Numbered from the stretch's first letter, positions 35,169 through 44,717 are shown. The stretch is DNA of 64,000 nucleotides from Silicimonas sp963779765 (GCA_963779765.1 CAVZZP010000002.1:496001-560000), one strand, 5' to 3'. Translations and numbers: made by a program. The notes: generated from the letters alone by a model not told the origin.

Positions 35169-36224
35169 TCAGGCCACAGCCTCGCGGCCGTTCGCGATCT
35201 TCTCCTCGGCCTCTTCACGATCCTCCTGATCGGGTTGCGGAGCCTCCTGCACCGCTTCGGCCTGCGGCTCGTACTGAAGCTCGACAAGGACCGGGAAGTG
35301 ATCCGAGCCGATGTTCGGCAGACGTCTCAACTCGACCAGAGTGAACGCGTTGTCATGGAAGACGTGATCAAGCGGCCACCGCAGAAGACGATGTCCTGCG
35401 TGAAAGGTGTTGTACATGCCCCGACCGCGCCTTGGATCGAGCGCGCCGCTCATGCGCTGGAACATGCGGGTGGTGTGCGACCACGCGACGTCGTTGAGAT
35501 CTCCTGCCACGATCGAGGCTCTCTTCGACTGGCGCAATTCCTTTGCGACCAGCAGAAGCTCGGCGTCCCGGCCCTCGCTGTCGTAGTCCATGTCCGGCGG
35601 GCGCGGGTGGACTCCGAAGAAATCGACCCATGTCCCCGAGGGCAGACGCACCCCTGTGCGGATCGAAGGGATTTCGTCGGAGAGCAGGAATTGAACGTCG
35701 CTCTCCTCGATCTCGAACTTCGAGAAAAACTCCATGCCGTAATAGTTGTTCTGAGGCCGCTTGATCCGAAAGGAGAACGTGTCGTCGAGCGTCTTTATCG
35801 CCTCGTGCCACCAGTCGTCGATTTCCACCAACAGAAGCAGGTCGGGACGAACGTCGCTGACGACATCGAGCAGCCGTTGCGCGTCGCGGTTCTCCATCAG
35901 GACGTTCGCGACCATCACCCGTACGCGGCTTTCGGGAGAGTGCGCCGTGGCATCGATGACCTGGTTCGGCGCCACCCGCGTATAGGGGAAAATTCGGTAG
36001 AGTTGATAGCAAAGGGCCGCGATGACGATCACCAGGTAGATGATATCCCAATTGTCCGAGACGCCTACGAGCGCCAGGTAACCTGCGAGCAGGACAGCCA
36101 ACGCAAAGGCGAACTGAAGGCGGGGAAAGTCGCTGACGCGGATCCATGCCTTGGAGCTGCGGATGAGGGGAAAGATCGTCTGGACCACGAAGAAGGCGGA
36201 GATGATCCAGAACAGCAACCTCAT
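35169..36224 (-). CDS. Membrane-anchored endonuclease/exonuclease/phosphatase-family protein
   Basis: 351 residues. Three N-terminal membrane helices (first about 100 residues) are followed by an EEP (DNase I-like) domain: VMVANVLMENRDAQ, LLLVEIDDWW, GDLNDVAWS, LDHVF and GSDHFPVLVEL hold the metal/active-site Asn, Glu, Asp, His. An acidic C-terminal tail follows. Start ATG 36224 is preferred over 36248 because TTGGAGA precedes it by nine bases. Such proteins are described as putative phosphatases or nucleases facing the periplasm; the substrate is unknown. It stands alone. Confidence 0.85.
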   Translation of the reverse strand: MRLLFWIISAFFVVQTIFPLIRSSKAWIRVSDFPRLQFAFALAVLLAGYLALVGVSDNWDIIYLVIVIAALCYQLYRIFPYTRVAPNQVIDATAHSPESRVRVMVANVLMENRDAQRLLDVVSDVRPDLLLLVEIDDWWHEAIKTLDDTFSFRIKRPQNNYYGMEFFSKFEIEESDVQFLLSDEIPSIRTGVRLPSGTWVDFFGVHPRPPDMDYDSEGRDAELLLVAKELRQSKRASIVAGDLNDVAWSHTTRMFQRMSGALDPRRGRGMYNTFHAGHRLLRWPLDHVFHDNAFTLVELRRLPNIGSDHFPVLVELQYEPQAEAVQEAPQPDQEDREEAEEKIANGREAVA

Positions 36225-36405
36225 CAAGGAGTTCTCCAAATATGGCACGAGTTAGCCGACGTGTCCGATGACCCGCCCCGCAAGGTGGCTTCGACCGAAA
36301 GAACCATCATCCCGCGCCTGCGGCAATGCCCAGAAAGCGCAAATCGCCGGTCGGTCGATTACGACGACGTGGGGGCAACCATGCCGCGCTGCGATCTCGC
36401 CACGC

Positions 36406-37413
36406 TCATTCGCCGATCACATCCCGAGGCGGCCGGTCCACCAGATCATAGCTCAAAAGGTCGGACATCTCGCGCGGATCGCGGACCCTCGGTACAAGTC
36501 CCCGCTTGAGCCGCGCGAGGACGGTTTCGTCACTTTCCCATGCGGCTGTGGCCTCATCTACCGTGACGAAGCGGAAGCGGAGAGCCTCGCCCGGCCCGGC
36601 CTGCGCAATGCGCGACAGATCGGCCGGAAGCACGGTGCCGATGCGGGGATAGCCGCCCATGGTCTGGCAGTCGGCGAGAAGGACGTAGGGCGCGCCATCG
36701 CCCGTCATCTGGATGTCGCCCTCGGCGATGAAGTCGGACACGAGGGTCAGTTGGCCTCCGGTCGCAAAGGGCGCGCCTTCGTGGTCGAGCTTGACGCCCT
36801 GGCGATTGGCGCGGGGGCTGCGGGTGAAGGTGGCGGCCTCGAAGGCCGCACGGACCTCGTCGGGGAAGGAGGCGGTCTGCGGTCCGGGCATGACGCGCAG
36901 GGGTGATGCGGAACGGGAGCGGCCGGACAGGCGCATCGGCGGCGCGTCCGGCGTGGGATCGGAGGCAAGCGGAAGGCGGTCGCCGTCCCGCAGGGGTCGG
37001 CCGAGGCCCGCGATGCCGTGAAACCCGCGCCCTCCCAGCTCAGGTTCGGTGGCGATGCCGCCCGCGATGGTGAGATATCCGTAGACGCCCGAGACGGCGG
37101 CGCCGATGTCGATGATCGAGCCGGCAATCGCCACATGACCCGCGCCCCACTCCAGCGGCGCGCCGTCGAGCTTCGCCTTCATCTCCGCCCCCGTCAGGGC
37201 GAAGCGTGTCGCCGCCTCGACCAGAAACCGGCCACCGACGCCTGCCATCTCGATGGATGCCGTTCCCGGAGGGAGACCCAGAAGTGCCAGACCTTCCAGC
37301 CAGGCACCTCGGTCAGCCGCACCGCCACGGGACAGACCGAGGCCCAGGAGCCCCTCCCGGCCGCCGTCCTGGACCGAGAGCGCAGGCCCCGCGCGTTCGA
37401 CCTTGAGGCTCAC
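36406..37413 (-). CDS. pxpC: 5-oxoprolinase subunit PxpC (biotin-dependent carboxyltransferase family)
   Basis: 335 residues matching the KipA/PxpC family: VERAGPALSVQDGGREGLLGLGLSRGGAAD at the start (motif QDGGR), NRQGVKL, ALADCQTMGGYPRIGTV-type block (here LLADCQTMGGYPRIG) and a final Phe/Arg-rich strand. PxpC works with PxpB and PxpA to hydrolyse 5-oxoproline with ATP. It overlaps pxpB by four bases. No pxpA gene lies beside it in this window. Confidence 0.92.
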   Translation of the reverse strand: MSLKVERAGPALSVQDGGREGLLGLGLSRGGAADRGAWLEGLALLGLPPGTASIEMAGVGGRFLVEAATRFALTGAEMKAKLDGAPLEWGAGHVAIAGSIIDIGAAVSGVYGYLTIAGGIATEPELGGRGFHGIAGLGRPLRDGDRLPLASDPTPDAPPMRLSGRSRSASPLRVMPGPQTASFPDEVRAAFEAATFTRSPRANRQGVKLDHEGAPFATGGQLTLVSDFIAEGDIQMTGDGAPYVLLADCQTMGGYPRIGTVLPADLSRIAQAGPGEALRFRFVTVDEATAAWESDETVLARLKRGLVPRVRDPREMSDLLSYDLVDRPPRDVIGE

Positions 37414-38138
37414 GCCAGCGCCTCGCGCGTTGCGCCGCCGAAGGGTTCCGTCTCGAAGCGTTCGAGGTCCGAGGGTCGAACGGGGCGAAAGCGTACCTCG
37501 TCGCCGGGGCGAAGCGGGATCGCCGGATCGGCTTCGGGGTCGTGGCAGCGGAAGGCGGTGCGTCCGACCTGCCGCCAGCCGGTCGGCGCAGCATTGGCGA
37601 AGGGGATCACCTGCCGGACGGCCACGACCACGGCTCCGCGCGGCACGCGGGGCGTGACCTCGGTCCGGCGCGGAATGTTCCAGCTTTCGGACAGGAAGCC
37701 CAGGTAGGGCTGCCCCGGTGCAAAGCCGAGGGCGAGGACACGGAGCGGGGCTTCGCAGATTTGCGAGACGGCCTCGTCGGCGGTCACCTCTGCGAGGTCA
37801 GCCGTTTCTTCGAGGTCAGGGCCGTCGTCGCCGCCGAAGGCCGCGGGAAGCGTCCAGAGCGTGCGGCCGGACGGCAGATCGGCGTCGCTCCAGTCGCGGC
37901 TGTCGAGGGTGGTCCGCATCGCCGTTTCCACTTCGCCACGCGCGATCCGGTCAGGGCGAAAGCGGACGAAGACCGAAGTGAGCGAGGTCGCCGTCTCGAC
38001 CACGCCTTCGGGCGCGGTCTCGTCGAAGGCGGCGCGGAAGGCGATTGCCGCGCGGTTCGGGGCGTCGCCGAGCCGGTCGGAGAAGCGCAACAGAAGCCCG
38101 TCCGGGCCAAGGGGAAGAAGGTCGGGTACGCTACTCAT
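37410..38138 (-). CDS. pxpB: 5-oxoprolinase subunit PxpB (allophanate hydrolase subunit 1-like)
   Basis: 242 residues. The family marker ALGFAPGQPYLGFL followed by PRRTEVTPRVPRGAVVVA is clear, as is the C-terminal RPGDEVRFRPV. ATG 38138 begins MSSVPDLLPLGPDGLLLRF. It is first in a two-gene pxpBC operon. The next upstream genes on the same strand are a TRAP permease and TAXI binding protein (38261-41227), which may import 5-oxoproline or a related acid. Confidence 0.92.
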   Translation of the reverse strand: MSSVPDLLPLGPDGLLLRFSDRLGDAPNRAAIAFRAAFDETAPEGVVETATSLTSVFVRFRPDRIARGEVETAMRTTLDSRDWSDADLPSGRTLWTLPAAFGGDDGPDLEETADLAEVTADEAVSQICEAPLRVLALGFAPGQPYLGFLSESWNIPRRTEVTPRVPRGAVVVAVRQVIPFANAAPTGWRQVGRTAFRCHDPEADPAIPLRPGDEVRFRPVRPSDLERFETEPFGGATREALA

Positions 38139-38260
38139 GCCAGCACGATTCCACAGGCGGGAGGGAATGGAAACGCCCGCGCCGCGCTTGCGTCGTTGTG
38201 GAATGTCGGCGACGCCCTCGGCGTAGCCGCAGGCCTTTGGCAAAGCCAGCCGACGACCCC

Positions 38261-40210
38261 CTAGCGTTTCGCGGGATGGGCAGCGGGCGACTCGTTCCAG
38301 TCCTCGGGCTCGATGGGAGCCGAAACCGGAGCCTCGACATGGCCGATGTGCGCTTCGTCCTGCGCGGGCGCGGTGTCCGGCGCGGGCCAGCGCAGGTTCA
38401 TCACGACGCCGAGGACAGCCAGCGCGATGCCTGCCGCATCCGTGGCAAGTCCCGGCTTGATGAGCGTAAGCGCCGCTGCGACGAAGATGATGCGGTTCAG
38501 GAACCGGGCCGGATGGACGAGATAACCGCTGAGGCCGGCCGACAGGAAGGTGACGCCGATGATCGCCGTGATGGCGGTCGTCACGATCTTGTCCCAGGTG
38601 CCGATCAGCAGAAGCGAGGGTCCGAAGACGAACATGAAGGGGATGATATATCCCGTCAGACCTAGCTTCACCGCAGAGACCGAGGTCTCCCACACCGTCG
38701 CTCGGCTTATGCCGCAGGCGGCGTAGACTGCGATGGCGACGGGCGGCGTGATTGCCGACAGGATGGCGAAGTAGAAGACGAACATGTGGGCCGCCGGCAC
38801 CGGGATCCCCAGGCGGACAAGCGCCGGGACCAGAAGCGCCACCTGCACGATGTAGGCGGGCGTCGTCGGCATCCCCATGCCGAGGATGATGCCGGCAATC
38901 ATGGTCAGGATGAGCGCGGGCAACAGCATTTCGTTCGCCGCGGCGCGCACGACGCCGGTGAAGGTCAGGCCGAGGCCGGTCTGCGCGATGACGCCGATGA
39001 CGATGCCGGCGGTGGCGCAGGCAAGCGCCACGATGACCGAGTTGATCGCGCCGGATTCGAGACCGTCGATCAGGCGGGCGACGCTGAACTCGCCTCGGGT
39101 CGTCTTGCGCATGAGGACGACCGGGACGACGGAGAGGATCCCCATCAGCGCCGAATAGGGCGCCGAGAAGCCCGACATCAGCGTGCCGATGATGATGACG
39201 AGCGGCAGGAACAGGTGGCCGCGCTCACGCAGCACCTCGCCCACCCTCGGCAGGTCGGCGCGCGGCAGGCCGCGCAGGCCCTGCTTCTTGGCTTCGAAGT
39301 GAACGGCGAGGAAGACGGCGAGATAGTAGAGGAGCGCGGGCAAAAGGGCGTAACCTGCGACGGTCAGGTAGCTGACGCCCAGGAACTCGGCCATGACGAA
39401 GGCGGCGGCGCCCATGATCGGCGGCATGATCTGCCCCCCGGTCGACGCAACGGCCTCGACCGCGCCCGAGAAATGCGCGGGGTAGCCGATGCGCTTCATC
39501 AGGGGAATGGTGAAGGTGCCCGTCGTCATCACGTTGGCGACGGCCGAGCCGGAGACGGACCCGAAGAGGCCCGAGGTCACGACCGCGACCTTGGCGGGTC
39601 CGCCCGCCTGGTGGCCGGTCAGGGCAAGGGCGAAGTCCATGAAGAGCTTACCCAGGCCGAAGCGTTCGGCGAGCGCCCCGAAGATGACGAAGAGCACGAC
39701 GTAGGTGGCCGACACCTGTGCCGGGATGCCGAAGAGCGCATCCGTCGTCATGTACTGGTATTCGAGAAGCCGCAGGATCCGGGTGTCGGTGAAGAAGACC
39801 TGGTAGGACAGGAAGATCAGCGCGGTTATAGGCAGGATCGGACCAATGGCGCGGCGCGTCGCCTCTAGCACCGTCACCATCATCACGACGGCGAAAAGCT
39901 GGTCCGAGGTCGAGACCGGGCCGACATAGGCCATGCGGGTGTTGAAGTAGTCCTTGAAGACGATCGGATAGGCGCAGGCCGCGACGGCTGCGACGAGGAA
40001 CAGCCAGTCGAGAGGGCTTTTTCCCTTGCCCTCCTTCGTCCAGATACCGGGGAGGGTCATGTAGGCCAGGGCCAGGGCCAGTCCGAAGTGTGTCGCGCGA
40101 AGGGTGAAGGCGTTCGGCGGACCGAAATAGGCGACCCAGAGGTGGAAGAGGCTCATGCCGACGGCGACGACGGTGACGGCCTGCTTCAGCAGACGCGCGC
40201 TCTGGTCCAT
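38261..40210 (-). CDS. TRAP transporter 4TM/12TM fusion permease
   Basis: Single membrane protein of 649 residues combining the small (about four helices, residues 1-130) and large (twelve helices) TRAP permease parts, as is usual for TAXI systems. Signatures: GLFGSVSGSAVANVMTTGTFT, STGGQIMPPIMGAAAFVMAE, GMGMPTTPAYIVQ and AAHMFVFYFAILSAITPPVA. The last 30 residues are acidic/proline-rich and cytoplasmic. It follows the TAXI gene after a hairpin; 122 bp separate it from pxpB. Confidence 0.95.
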   Translation of the reverse strand: MDQSARLLKQAVTVVAVGMSLFHLWVAYFGPPNAFTLRATHFGLALALAYMTLPGIWTKEGKGKSPLDWLFLVAAVAACAYPIVFKDYFNTRMAYVGPVSTSDQLFAVVMMVTVLEATRRAIGPILPITALIFLSYQVFFTDTRILRLLEYQYMTTDALFGIPAQVSATYVVLFVIFGALAERFGLGKLFMDFALALTGHQAGGPAKVAVVTSGLFGSVSGSAVANVMTTGTFTIPLMKRIGYPAHFSGAVEAVASTGGQIMPPIMGAAAFVMAEFLGVSYLTVAGYALLPALLYYLAVFLAVHFEAKKQGLRGLPRADLPRVGEVLRERGHLFLPLVIIIGTLMSGFSAPYSALMGILSVVPVVLMRKTTRGEFSVARLIDGLESGAINSVIVALACATAGIVIGVIAQTGLGLTFTGVVRAAANEMLLPALILTMIAGIILGMGMPTTPAYIVQVALLVPALVRLGIPVPAAHMFVFYFAILSAITPPVAIAVYAACGISRATVWETSVSAVKLGLTGYIIPFMFVFGPSLLLIGTWDKIVTTAITAIIGVTFLSAGLSGYLVHPARFLNRIIFVAAALTLIKPGLATDAAGIALAVLGVVMNLRWPAPDTAPAQDEAHIGHVEAPVSAPIEPEDWNESPAAHPAKR

Positions 40211-40241
40211 GGATGTCTCCCTTCGGGCCTCGCGGGAAGAT

Positions 40242-40267
40242 GGGCGGCGGCATGTCGGCCGCCGCCC
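40242..40267 (-). terminator. GC stem-loop between TAXI gene and TRAP permease
   Basis: GGGCGGCGGC (40242-40251) pairs perfectly with GCCGCCGCCC (40258-40267) over a six-base loop. It lies 21 bases after the TAXI stop on the minus strand, before the permease start. It repeats the position of the hairpins in the two DctP-type operons. Confidence 0.7.
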
Positions 40268-40288
40268 GTCACGGGTGCGTAACCCGCG

Positions 40289-41227
40289 TTACTGCGAGAC
40301 GCCCTGAGCGGCGTAGAAGGCTTTGGCGCCCTCGTGCATCGGCACGCCGACGTCCTGCGCCATCTGCTCGATGGTCAGCCCGGACATGGCCGAGGCTATG
40401 GAGGTCAGATCCTGGCGGTTCTCCCACATCTGGGTGAGGATGCCCTCGACGACGGCCGGATCGAGATCGCAGCGTGCCACGACGTGGGTCGCGTAGCCCA
40501 CGGCGTTAACATCGGCGTCCTGCCCGGGATAGCTGCCGGCAGGAATGTTGATCGCGGTATAGCCCGGGTTGATGTTGGTCTTCATGTCCTCGATGAACGC
40601 CGGGTCCAGCGACACAAGCGTGATCTCGGTCGAGTTGGCGAGGTCCATGATCGCCGACGCGGGCACGGTTGTGCCGAGAGTGAAGATGTCCCCGTTGCCG
40701 TCCTGCATGAGAGACACGCCATCCGAGTAGGAGACGTAGTCGACGGCGCTCATGTCGTCATAGCCCAGGTCCGCCGTCTCGAGCACGGCACGGGTGACCT
40801 GCTCGGCAGTGTTGCCGACAGGCTGCGTGACCAGGCGCTTGCCAGCGAAATCGGCGGGCGAGGTGATGCCCGAATCCGCGGTGGTCACGATCTGGAAGTA
40901 CTGCGGGTAGAGCGTCGCTATGTTGCAGACGTTGTCGGCCTTTCCGGTGAAGGGCTCCCGGCCCTCGATGGCGTCGACCGTCGAGATCGAGTTGCCGAAT
41001 CCGAGGTCGGCGTCGCCGTTCTGGACGCCCTGGACGTTTGCCACGCCGCCTCCGGGCAGAACCTGGATCGAGGCAACGCCCGCCTCGTTCGCCATGCCCT
41101 GGATAGCGCCGCCGAGCGGATACCACGACCCACCCTGGGGTCCGGTCATCAGGCGAAGCTGTTGTGCGCCGGCCGTTGTTGCGAAAGCGGTCGCCACGAG
41201 ACCGAGCGCGAGTGTGGTCATCTTCAT
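40289..41227 (-). CDS. TAXI-family TRAP transporter solute-binding protein
   Basis: 312 residues with signal peptide MKMTTLALGLVATAFATTAGAQ. The mature protein starts LRLMTGPQGGSWYPLGGAI and has the segment AGKRLVTQPVGNTAEQV, both typical of TAXI receptors, which in characterised cases bind glutamate or other dicarboxylates. A cysteine pair is less clear than in the gene at 1-597. It heads the operon continuing into the fused permease and probably pxpBC. Confidence 0.93.
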   Translation of the reverse strand: MKMTTLALGLVATAFATTAGAQQLRLMTGPQGGSWYPLGGAIQGMANEAGVASIQVLPGGGVANVQGVQNGDADLGFGNSISTVDAIEGREPFTGKADNVCNIATLYPQYFQIVTTADSGITSPADFAGKRLVTQPVGNTAEQVTRAVLETADLGYDDMSAVDYVSYSDGVSLMQDGNGDIFTLGTTVPASAIMDLANSTEITLVSLDPAFIEDMKTNINPGYTAINIPAGSYPGQDADVNAVGYATHVVARCDLDPAVVEGILTQMWENRQDLTSIASAMSGLTIEQMAQDVGVPMHEGAKAFYAAQGVSQ

Positions 41228-41433
41228 GTGTCAGTTCCTCCCTTGGCGTCACGCGCCAGTTATCCGGGCGGCGTGCAGCGCCGCTCCGTCCCGGGGATGG
41301 TCGCGCGTCAGGCTGGGGGCGTCAAGGCGCGGAGGACGACGAGCAGAGGTTTTCGCGGTCCGGTCCCTGCGTCCCGGCGGCTGCTCGCGTCTTCGCGGAA
41401 GGGATGCGGATTTTGCTGCGCTCCCCGACATAG

Positions 41434-43122
41434 ATGCTATTGTCGGTCTGCGCGACGCAGCGCAGCGCCGGGGGAAGCTTGACTACGAAGTTGGCACAAA
41501 CTGGCGAGCCCGATGTCGTGCACGGCGTCGGCGCTCGACTTCTACCGGTGCGGGCGCTTTCGGCGGGAACGCTGATCGCTCTTCTTGGGCTTATTCTGGT
41601 CCTGCCTGGCGCCGCCTTCCTGACCTACATGGCGACGGACGTTCAACGCGAACGCATCGAGATCACGCAGTCCCTGGGCAACTCGGAAGCCGACTATGCC
41701 GCCGAACGGCTGGACACCGAGATCGCGACACTCGAGACGCTGGTGTCGGTCTTCGCACGAAGCGGTTGGCTCGAAGAGGATGCGCTGCAAACGCTCCACA
41801 GGCGGGCCAGCGCTGCCTTGGTCGGGCAGGACAGGCACCTGATCGTACTGGACGAGTTGGGCCAGCAGCTTCTGAATACCCGCGTGCCCTGGGGTACGCC
41901 TCTCGGAACATCGTCGGACGCAAGCGCCATCGCCATGGCGCGCGGCGAGGATGTCTCGCCAGTGTCGAACTTCTTCAAGGGGAGGGTCGCGGGCGAGCTG
42001 GTGTTCAACGTCCTTCGCCGGGTCGACCTGCGCGACGGTCGCAGGCGCATTCTGATCCTTACGCGGAACGCGGAGACGCTCCAGCCCTTGGTGCTGAGCG
42101 AGCGAACCTCGGCGCGGTGGAACGTCGAGCTACGCGACGCGGAGGGGACGGCCGCGTTTCGCTATGGTCCCCAAGCCGATCTCTCAAGCGACGACTGGAA
42201 CGCGCAGTTCGCCGACGCAGCCTTCGCCGTCACCCAGCCTCTGCGGAAAGCACCCTGGCAAATTCTTGTCTGGGGCTCCACGAGCCTCGCACCCGATTCC
42301 ACGACTTACAACCGCGCGATCTTGATCGGCGCGATTGCGTGGTTCGCACTGGCGCTCGCCACCGCGCTTGGCGTCGGTCTCGCGATCTCGCGGTCCATCA
42401 GGTCCACCGCCCAATTCGCCAGCGCGCTCGGGTCGGGGGCGCATCCTACCGCCACGCCGTCGGTCATCACCGAGGTCAACGACATTCGGCAAGCTCTCGA
42501 AGACGCCGCTCACCGCCTGAACGAGCGCGATGCGGAACGGCGGATGATCCTGAACGAGACGGCGCATCGGGCGCGCAACCAGATGGGCCTTGCCGTCGCG
42601 ATGGTGAACCTCACCGCGCGATCGAGCACCGATGTCGACGAGATGAAGGCGTCTCTGGGCCAGAGGCTGAACGCGCTCGGCCGCGCCATCGATGTGGCCG
42701 AATCCGCGAGCGGCGCAGCCCCGACCCTGCGAAGCCTCGCCGAGAACCAACTCGCCCCCTTCATCGACGGCCACGCTCATCGCTTCACATTCGAGGGTGA
42801 CAACATCCGCGTCGGGCGGTCGGCAGGCCAGTCGCTTGCGCTCGTTCTCCACGAGCTTGCGACCAACGCCACCAAACACGGCGCGTGGTCCGTTCCCGGC
42901 GGTCATATCCGGCTTGTCTGCAGAAGGGGCCGGACAGAGACGGCGATCACCTGGACCGAGACTGGTCGCGCCGCAGAACCGCCGACGCGGAAAGGCTTCG
43001 GCTCGCAGCTTCTGCACAGCATCGTCGAGTTGGGGTTCGGCGGCAGCTACGAACGTGACTTCACGCCGGATGGCTTGATCTTCCGCATGACGGCGCCCAT
43101 CGCTTCCCTGGAGGCGCGCTAG
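41434..43122 (+). CDS. Sensor histidine kinase, HWE/HisKA_2 type
   Basis: 562 residues. A first membrane helix (about 42-65), a periplasmic sensor region to about 285, a second helix (about 290-312), a HAMP-like linker, then the HWE/HisKA_2 box NETAHRARNQMGLAVAMVNL with phospho-His. The ATPase domain shows LALVLHELATNATKHGAWS and GFGSQLL. ATG 41434 is the first start; TTG 41479 or GTG 41516 would shorten the leader and cannot be excluded. No response regulator lies next to it. The 206 bp upstream shows no recognised element. Confidence 0.88.
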   Translation: MLLSVCATQRSAGGSLTTKLAQTGEPDVVHGVGARLLPVRALSAGTLIALLGLILVLPGAAFLTYMATDVQRERIEITQSLGNSEADYAAERLDTEIATLETLVSVFARSGWLEEDALQTLHRRASAALVGQDRHLIVLDELGQQLLNTRVPWGTPLGTSSDASAIAMARGEDVSPVSNFFKGRVAGELVFNVLRRVDLRDGRRRILILTRNAETLQPLVLSERTSARWNVELRDAEGTAAFRYGPQADLSSDDWNAQFADAAFAVTQPLRKAPWQILVWGSTSLAPDSTTYNRAILIGAIAWFALALATALGVGLAISRSIRSTAQFASALGSGAHPTATPSVITEVNDIRQALEDAAHRLNERDAERRMILNETAHRARNQMGLAVAMVNLTARSSTDVDEMKASLGQRLNALGRAIDVAESASGAAPTLRSLAENQLAPFIDGHAHRFTFEGDNIRVGRSAGQSLALVLHELATNATKHGAWSVPGGHIRLVCRRGRTETAITWTETGRAAEPPTRKGFGSQLLHSIVELGFGGSYERDFTPDGLIFRMTAPIASLEAR

Positions 43123-43228
43123 GCGCACGGGGCCCACGGGCGGCGGGCGTCCGAAGCGGCGCCGCGCGCGAACCGCACTGACACAGCAGCGACTGCGGCA
43201 GCGGCCCGTAAGAGCCACAGCCGTTCGC

Positions 43229-43253
43229 TGACACCCCTTTTGCCGGGGCGTCA
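43229..43253. terminator. Interrupted hairpin between convergent genes
   Basis: TGACaCCCC (43229-43237) pairs with GGGGcGTCA (43245-43253) with one opposed mismatch and a seven-base loop. It overlaps the stop of the decarboxylase gene on the minus strand and lies after the kinase on the plus strand. No T run, so moderate to low confidence. Confidence 0.35.
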
Positions 43254-44714
43254 GCCAGCGTGACGCTCGGCAGAGAGTGCCTTGCCCAGTCGCGCAACCT
43301 CGTCGATCAGGATGTCCAAGTCGGACGGGGTTGTCCGGTGATTGTTGATAGCAGCGCGCAGGCAATGGCGCCCGTGCACGGTCGTGTCGGAAACGGCGGC
43401 GATGCCGGACTCCTGCATCTGCACCATGATCTCGACGTTCAATCGTTTGAGCGCCGCTTCTGACAGGCCGCCTGGATCGTAGCGGAAGCAGACGATGTTG
43501 ATGACGGTCGGAGCACACAACGTCAGGTCCGGCGTGGCCTCTATCCGGTTCGACAAATAGCGTGCATGGGCGAGATCCTGATCGATGAGCCGCCCGAACT
43601 TCTCCAGACCGTGTTCCTTCAGCGCCATCCAGACCTTGAGCGCGCGAAAGCCGCGGGATGTCTGGAGCCCGAAATCGTGAAGCCACGCGCCCGAGGCGAT
43701 GCCCCTCGGCGCGGCTTCAAGATATTCCGGCGTAACGGAGAAGGTGCCAAGATGCGCCTCGGCGTCCCGCACCAGCGCGCATCCGACCTCGAACGGCGCA
43801 TGCAGCCATTTGTGCGGATCGAGAGCGATGGAATCCGCACGCGCGATCCCGCGCACCAGCGAACGTCCTTCGGGCGCAATGGCCAAAAGCGCGCCAATGC
43901 AGCCGTCGACGTGCATCCAGAGGCCTTCGGCGGCGCAGAGATCGGCAATGGCCTCGAGGTCGTCGATGGCGCCCGTGTTCACGGTTCCCGCCGTCGCGAT
44001 CACGGCGGCAGGGAGCAGGCCCGCCGCCCGGTCCTCGGCGATTGTCGCGCGCAGGGCGGAGAGGTCCATCTGGCACACCGCGTCGGACGGCACGCGCCTC
44101 AGGGCCCGGTTCCCCAGTCCCATCGCCTCGACGGCAATCCGATGACAGGAATGGAGTTGATCGGATCCGTAGAATCGCATCGGAGCCGTCATCCCGCCGA
44201 CACCGAGTTCCCGCAAGTCGATGCCGGACATGCTGTTCCGCGCAACCGTCAACCCGATCAGGTTGGCCATCGAACCGCCCGAGACCAGCGTCCCGCTGGC
44301 CGACGCCGGATAGCCCACCATCTCCTTCATCCAGGACACGACCTGCTTGTCGATCTCGGCCGCGGCATGGTCGCCGCCACCGAGATTGGAGCCCAAAATG
44401 GCGGCGAGGAAATCGCCCATTGCCCCGGTGAAATTGCTCGCCCCCATGTACCACATCCAGAACCGCGGATGGATGTTGCCCATCGGGTAAGGCAGAACGT
44501 CCTCGATGACCTGACGGTAGACCTCTTGCAGCGGCTGGCCTTCCTCGGGAACTCCATCGCGAAATCGCGAGCGCACGTCCTGCGGCATGTCCTGCCAGAC
44601 AGGCCGGGAGCGGACGTCGCGGACGTAGTCGACGGCGTCGTCCACCATCTGATGGGCGACGGCGCGATGGGCGTCCCAATCCGATGGATCGAGCGTTTCC
44701 GGCGTGTCCGACAT
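43251..44714 (-). CDS. Group II PLP-dependent amino-acid decarboxylase
   Basis: 487 residues, same fold as aromatic-amino-acid, cysteine-sulfinate and glutamate decarboxylases. H188 (SDQLHSCH) would stack on the PLP ring, D270 (WMHVDGCIGA) would pair with the pyridine nitrogen, and K302 (DPHKWLHAPFEVG) is the Schiff-base lysine. ATG 44714 lies 3 bases after the stop of the CysK-like gene, so the two are tightly coupled. That pairing suggests a sulfur- or serine-derived amino acid as substrate (for example cysteine sulfinate or cysteate), but an aromatic amino acid is not excluded. Confidence 0.88.
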   Translation of the reverse strand: MSDTPETLDPSDWDAHRAVAHQMVDDAVDYVRDVRSRPVWQDMPQDVRSRFRDGVPEEGQPLQEVYRQVIEDVLPYPMGNIHPRFWMWYMGASNFTGAMGDFLAAILGSNLGGGDHAAAEIDKQVVSWMKEMVGYPASASGTLVSGGSMANLIGLTVARNSMSGIDLRELGVGGMTAPMRFYGSDQLHSCHRIAVEAMGLGNRALRRVPSDAVCQMDLSALRATIAEDRAAGLLPAAVIATAGTVNTGAIDDLEAIADLCAAEGLWMHVDGCIGALLAIAPEGRSLVRGIARADSIALDPHKWLHAPFEVGCALVRDAEAHLGTFSVTPEYLEAAPRGIASGAWLHDFGLQTSRGFRALKVWMALKEHGLEKFGRLIDQDLAHARYLSNRIEATPDLTLCAPTVINIVCFRYDPGGLSEAALKRLNVEIMVQMQESGIAAVSDTTVHGRHCLRAAINNHRTTPSDLDILIDEVARLGKALSAERHAG

Positions 44715-44717
44715 CGC

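Noticed and set aside
35004..36509. A 501-codon open frame on the plus strand
   Set aside because: Antisense to the endonuclease/phosphatase-family gene with its GDLND and GSDHFP motifs; no start site or domain supports it.
36406..38138. Allophanate hydrolase / urea amidolyase assignment
   Set aside because: The two separate subunits match PxpB and PxpC, and no urea carboxylase or amidase genes are nearby.
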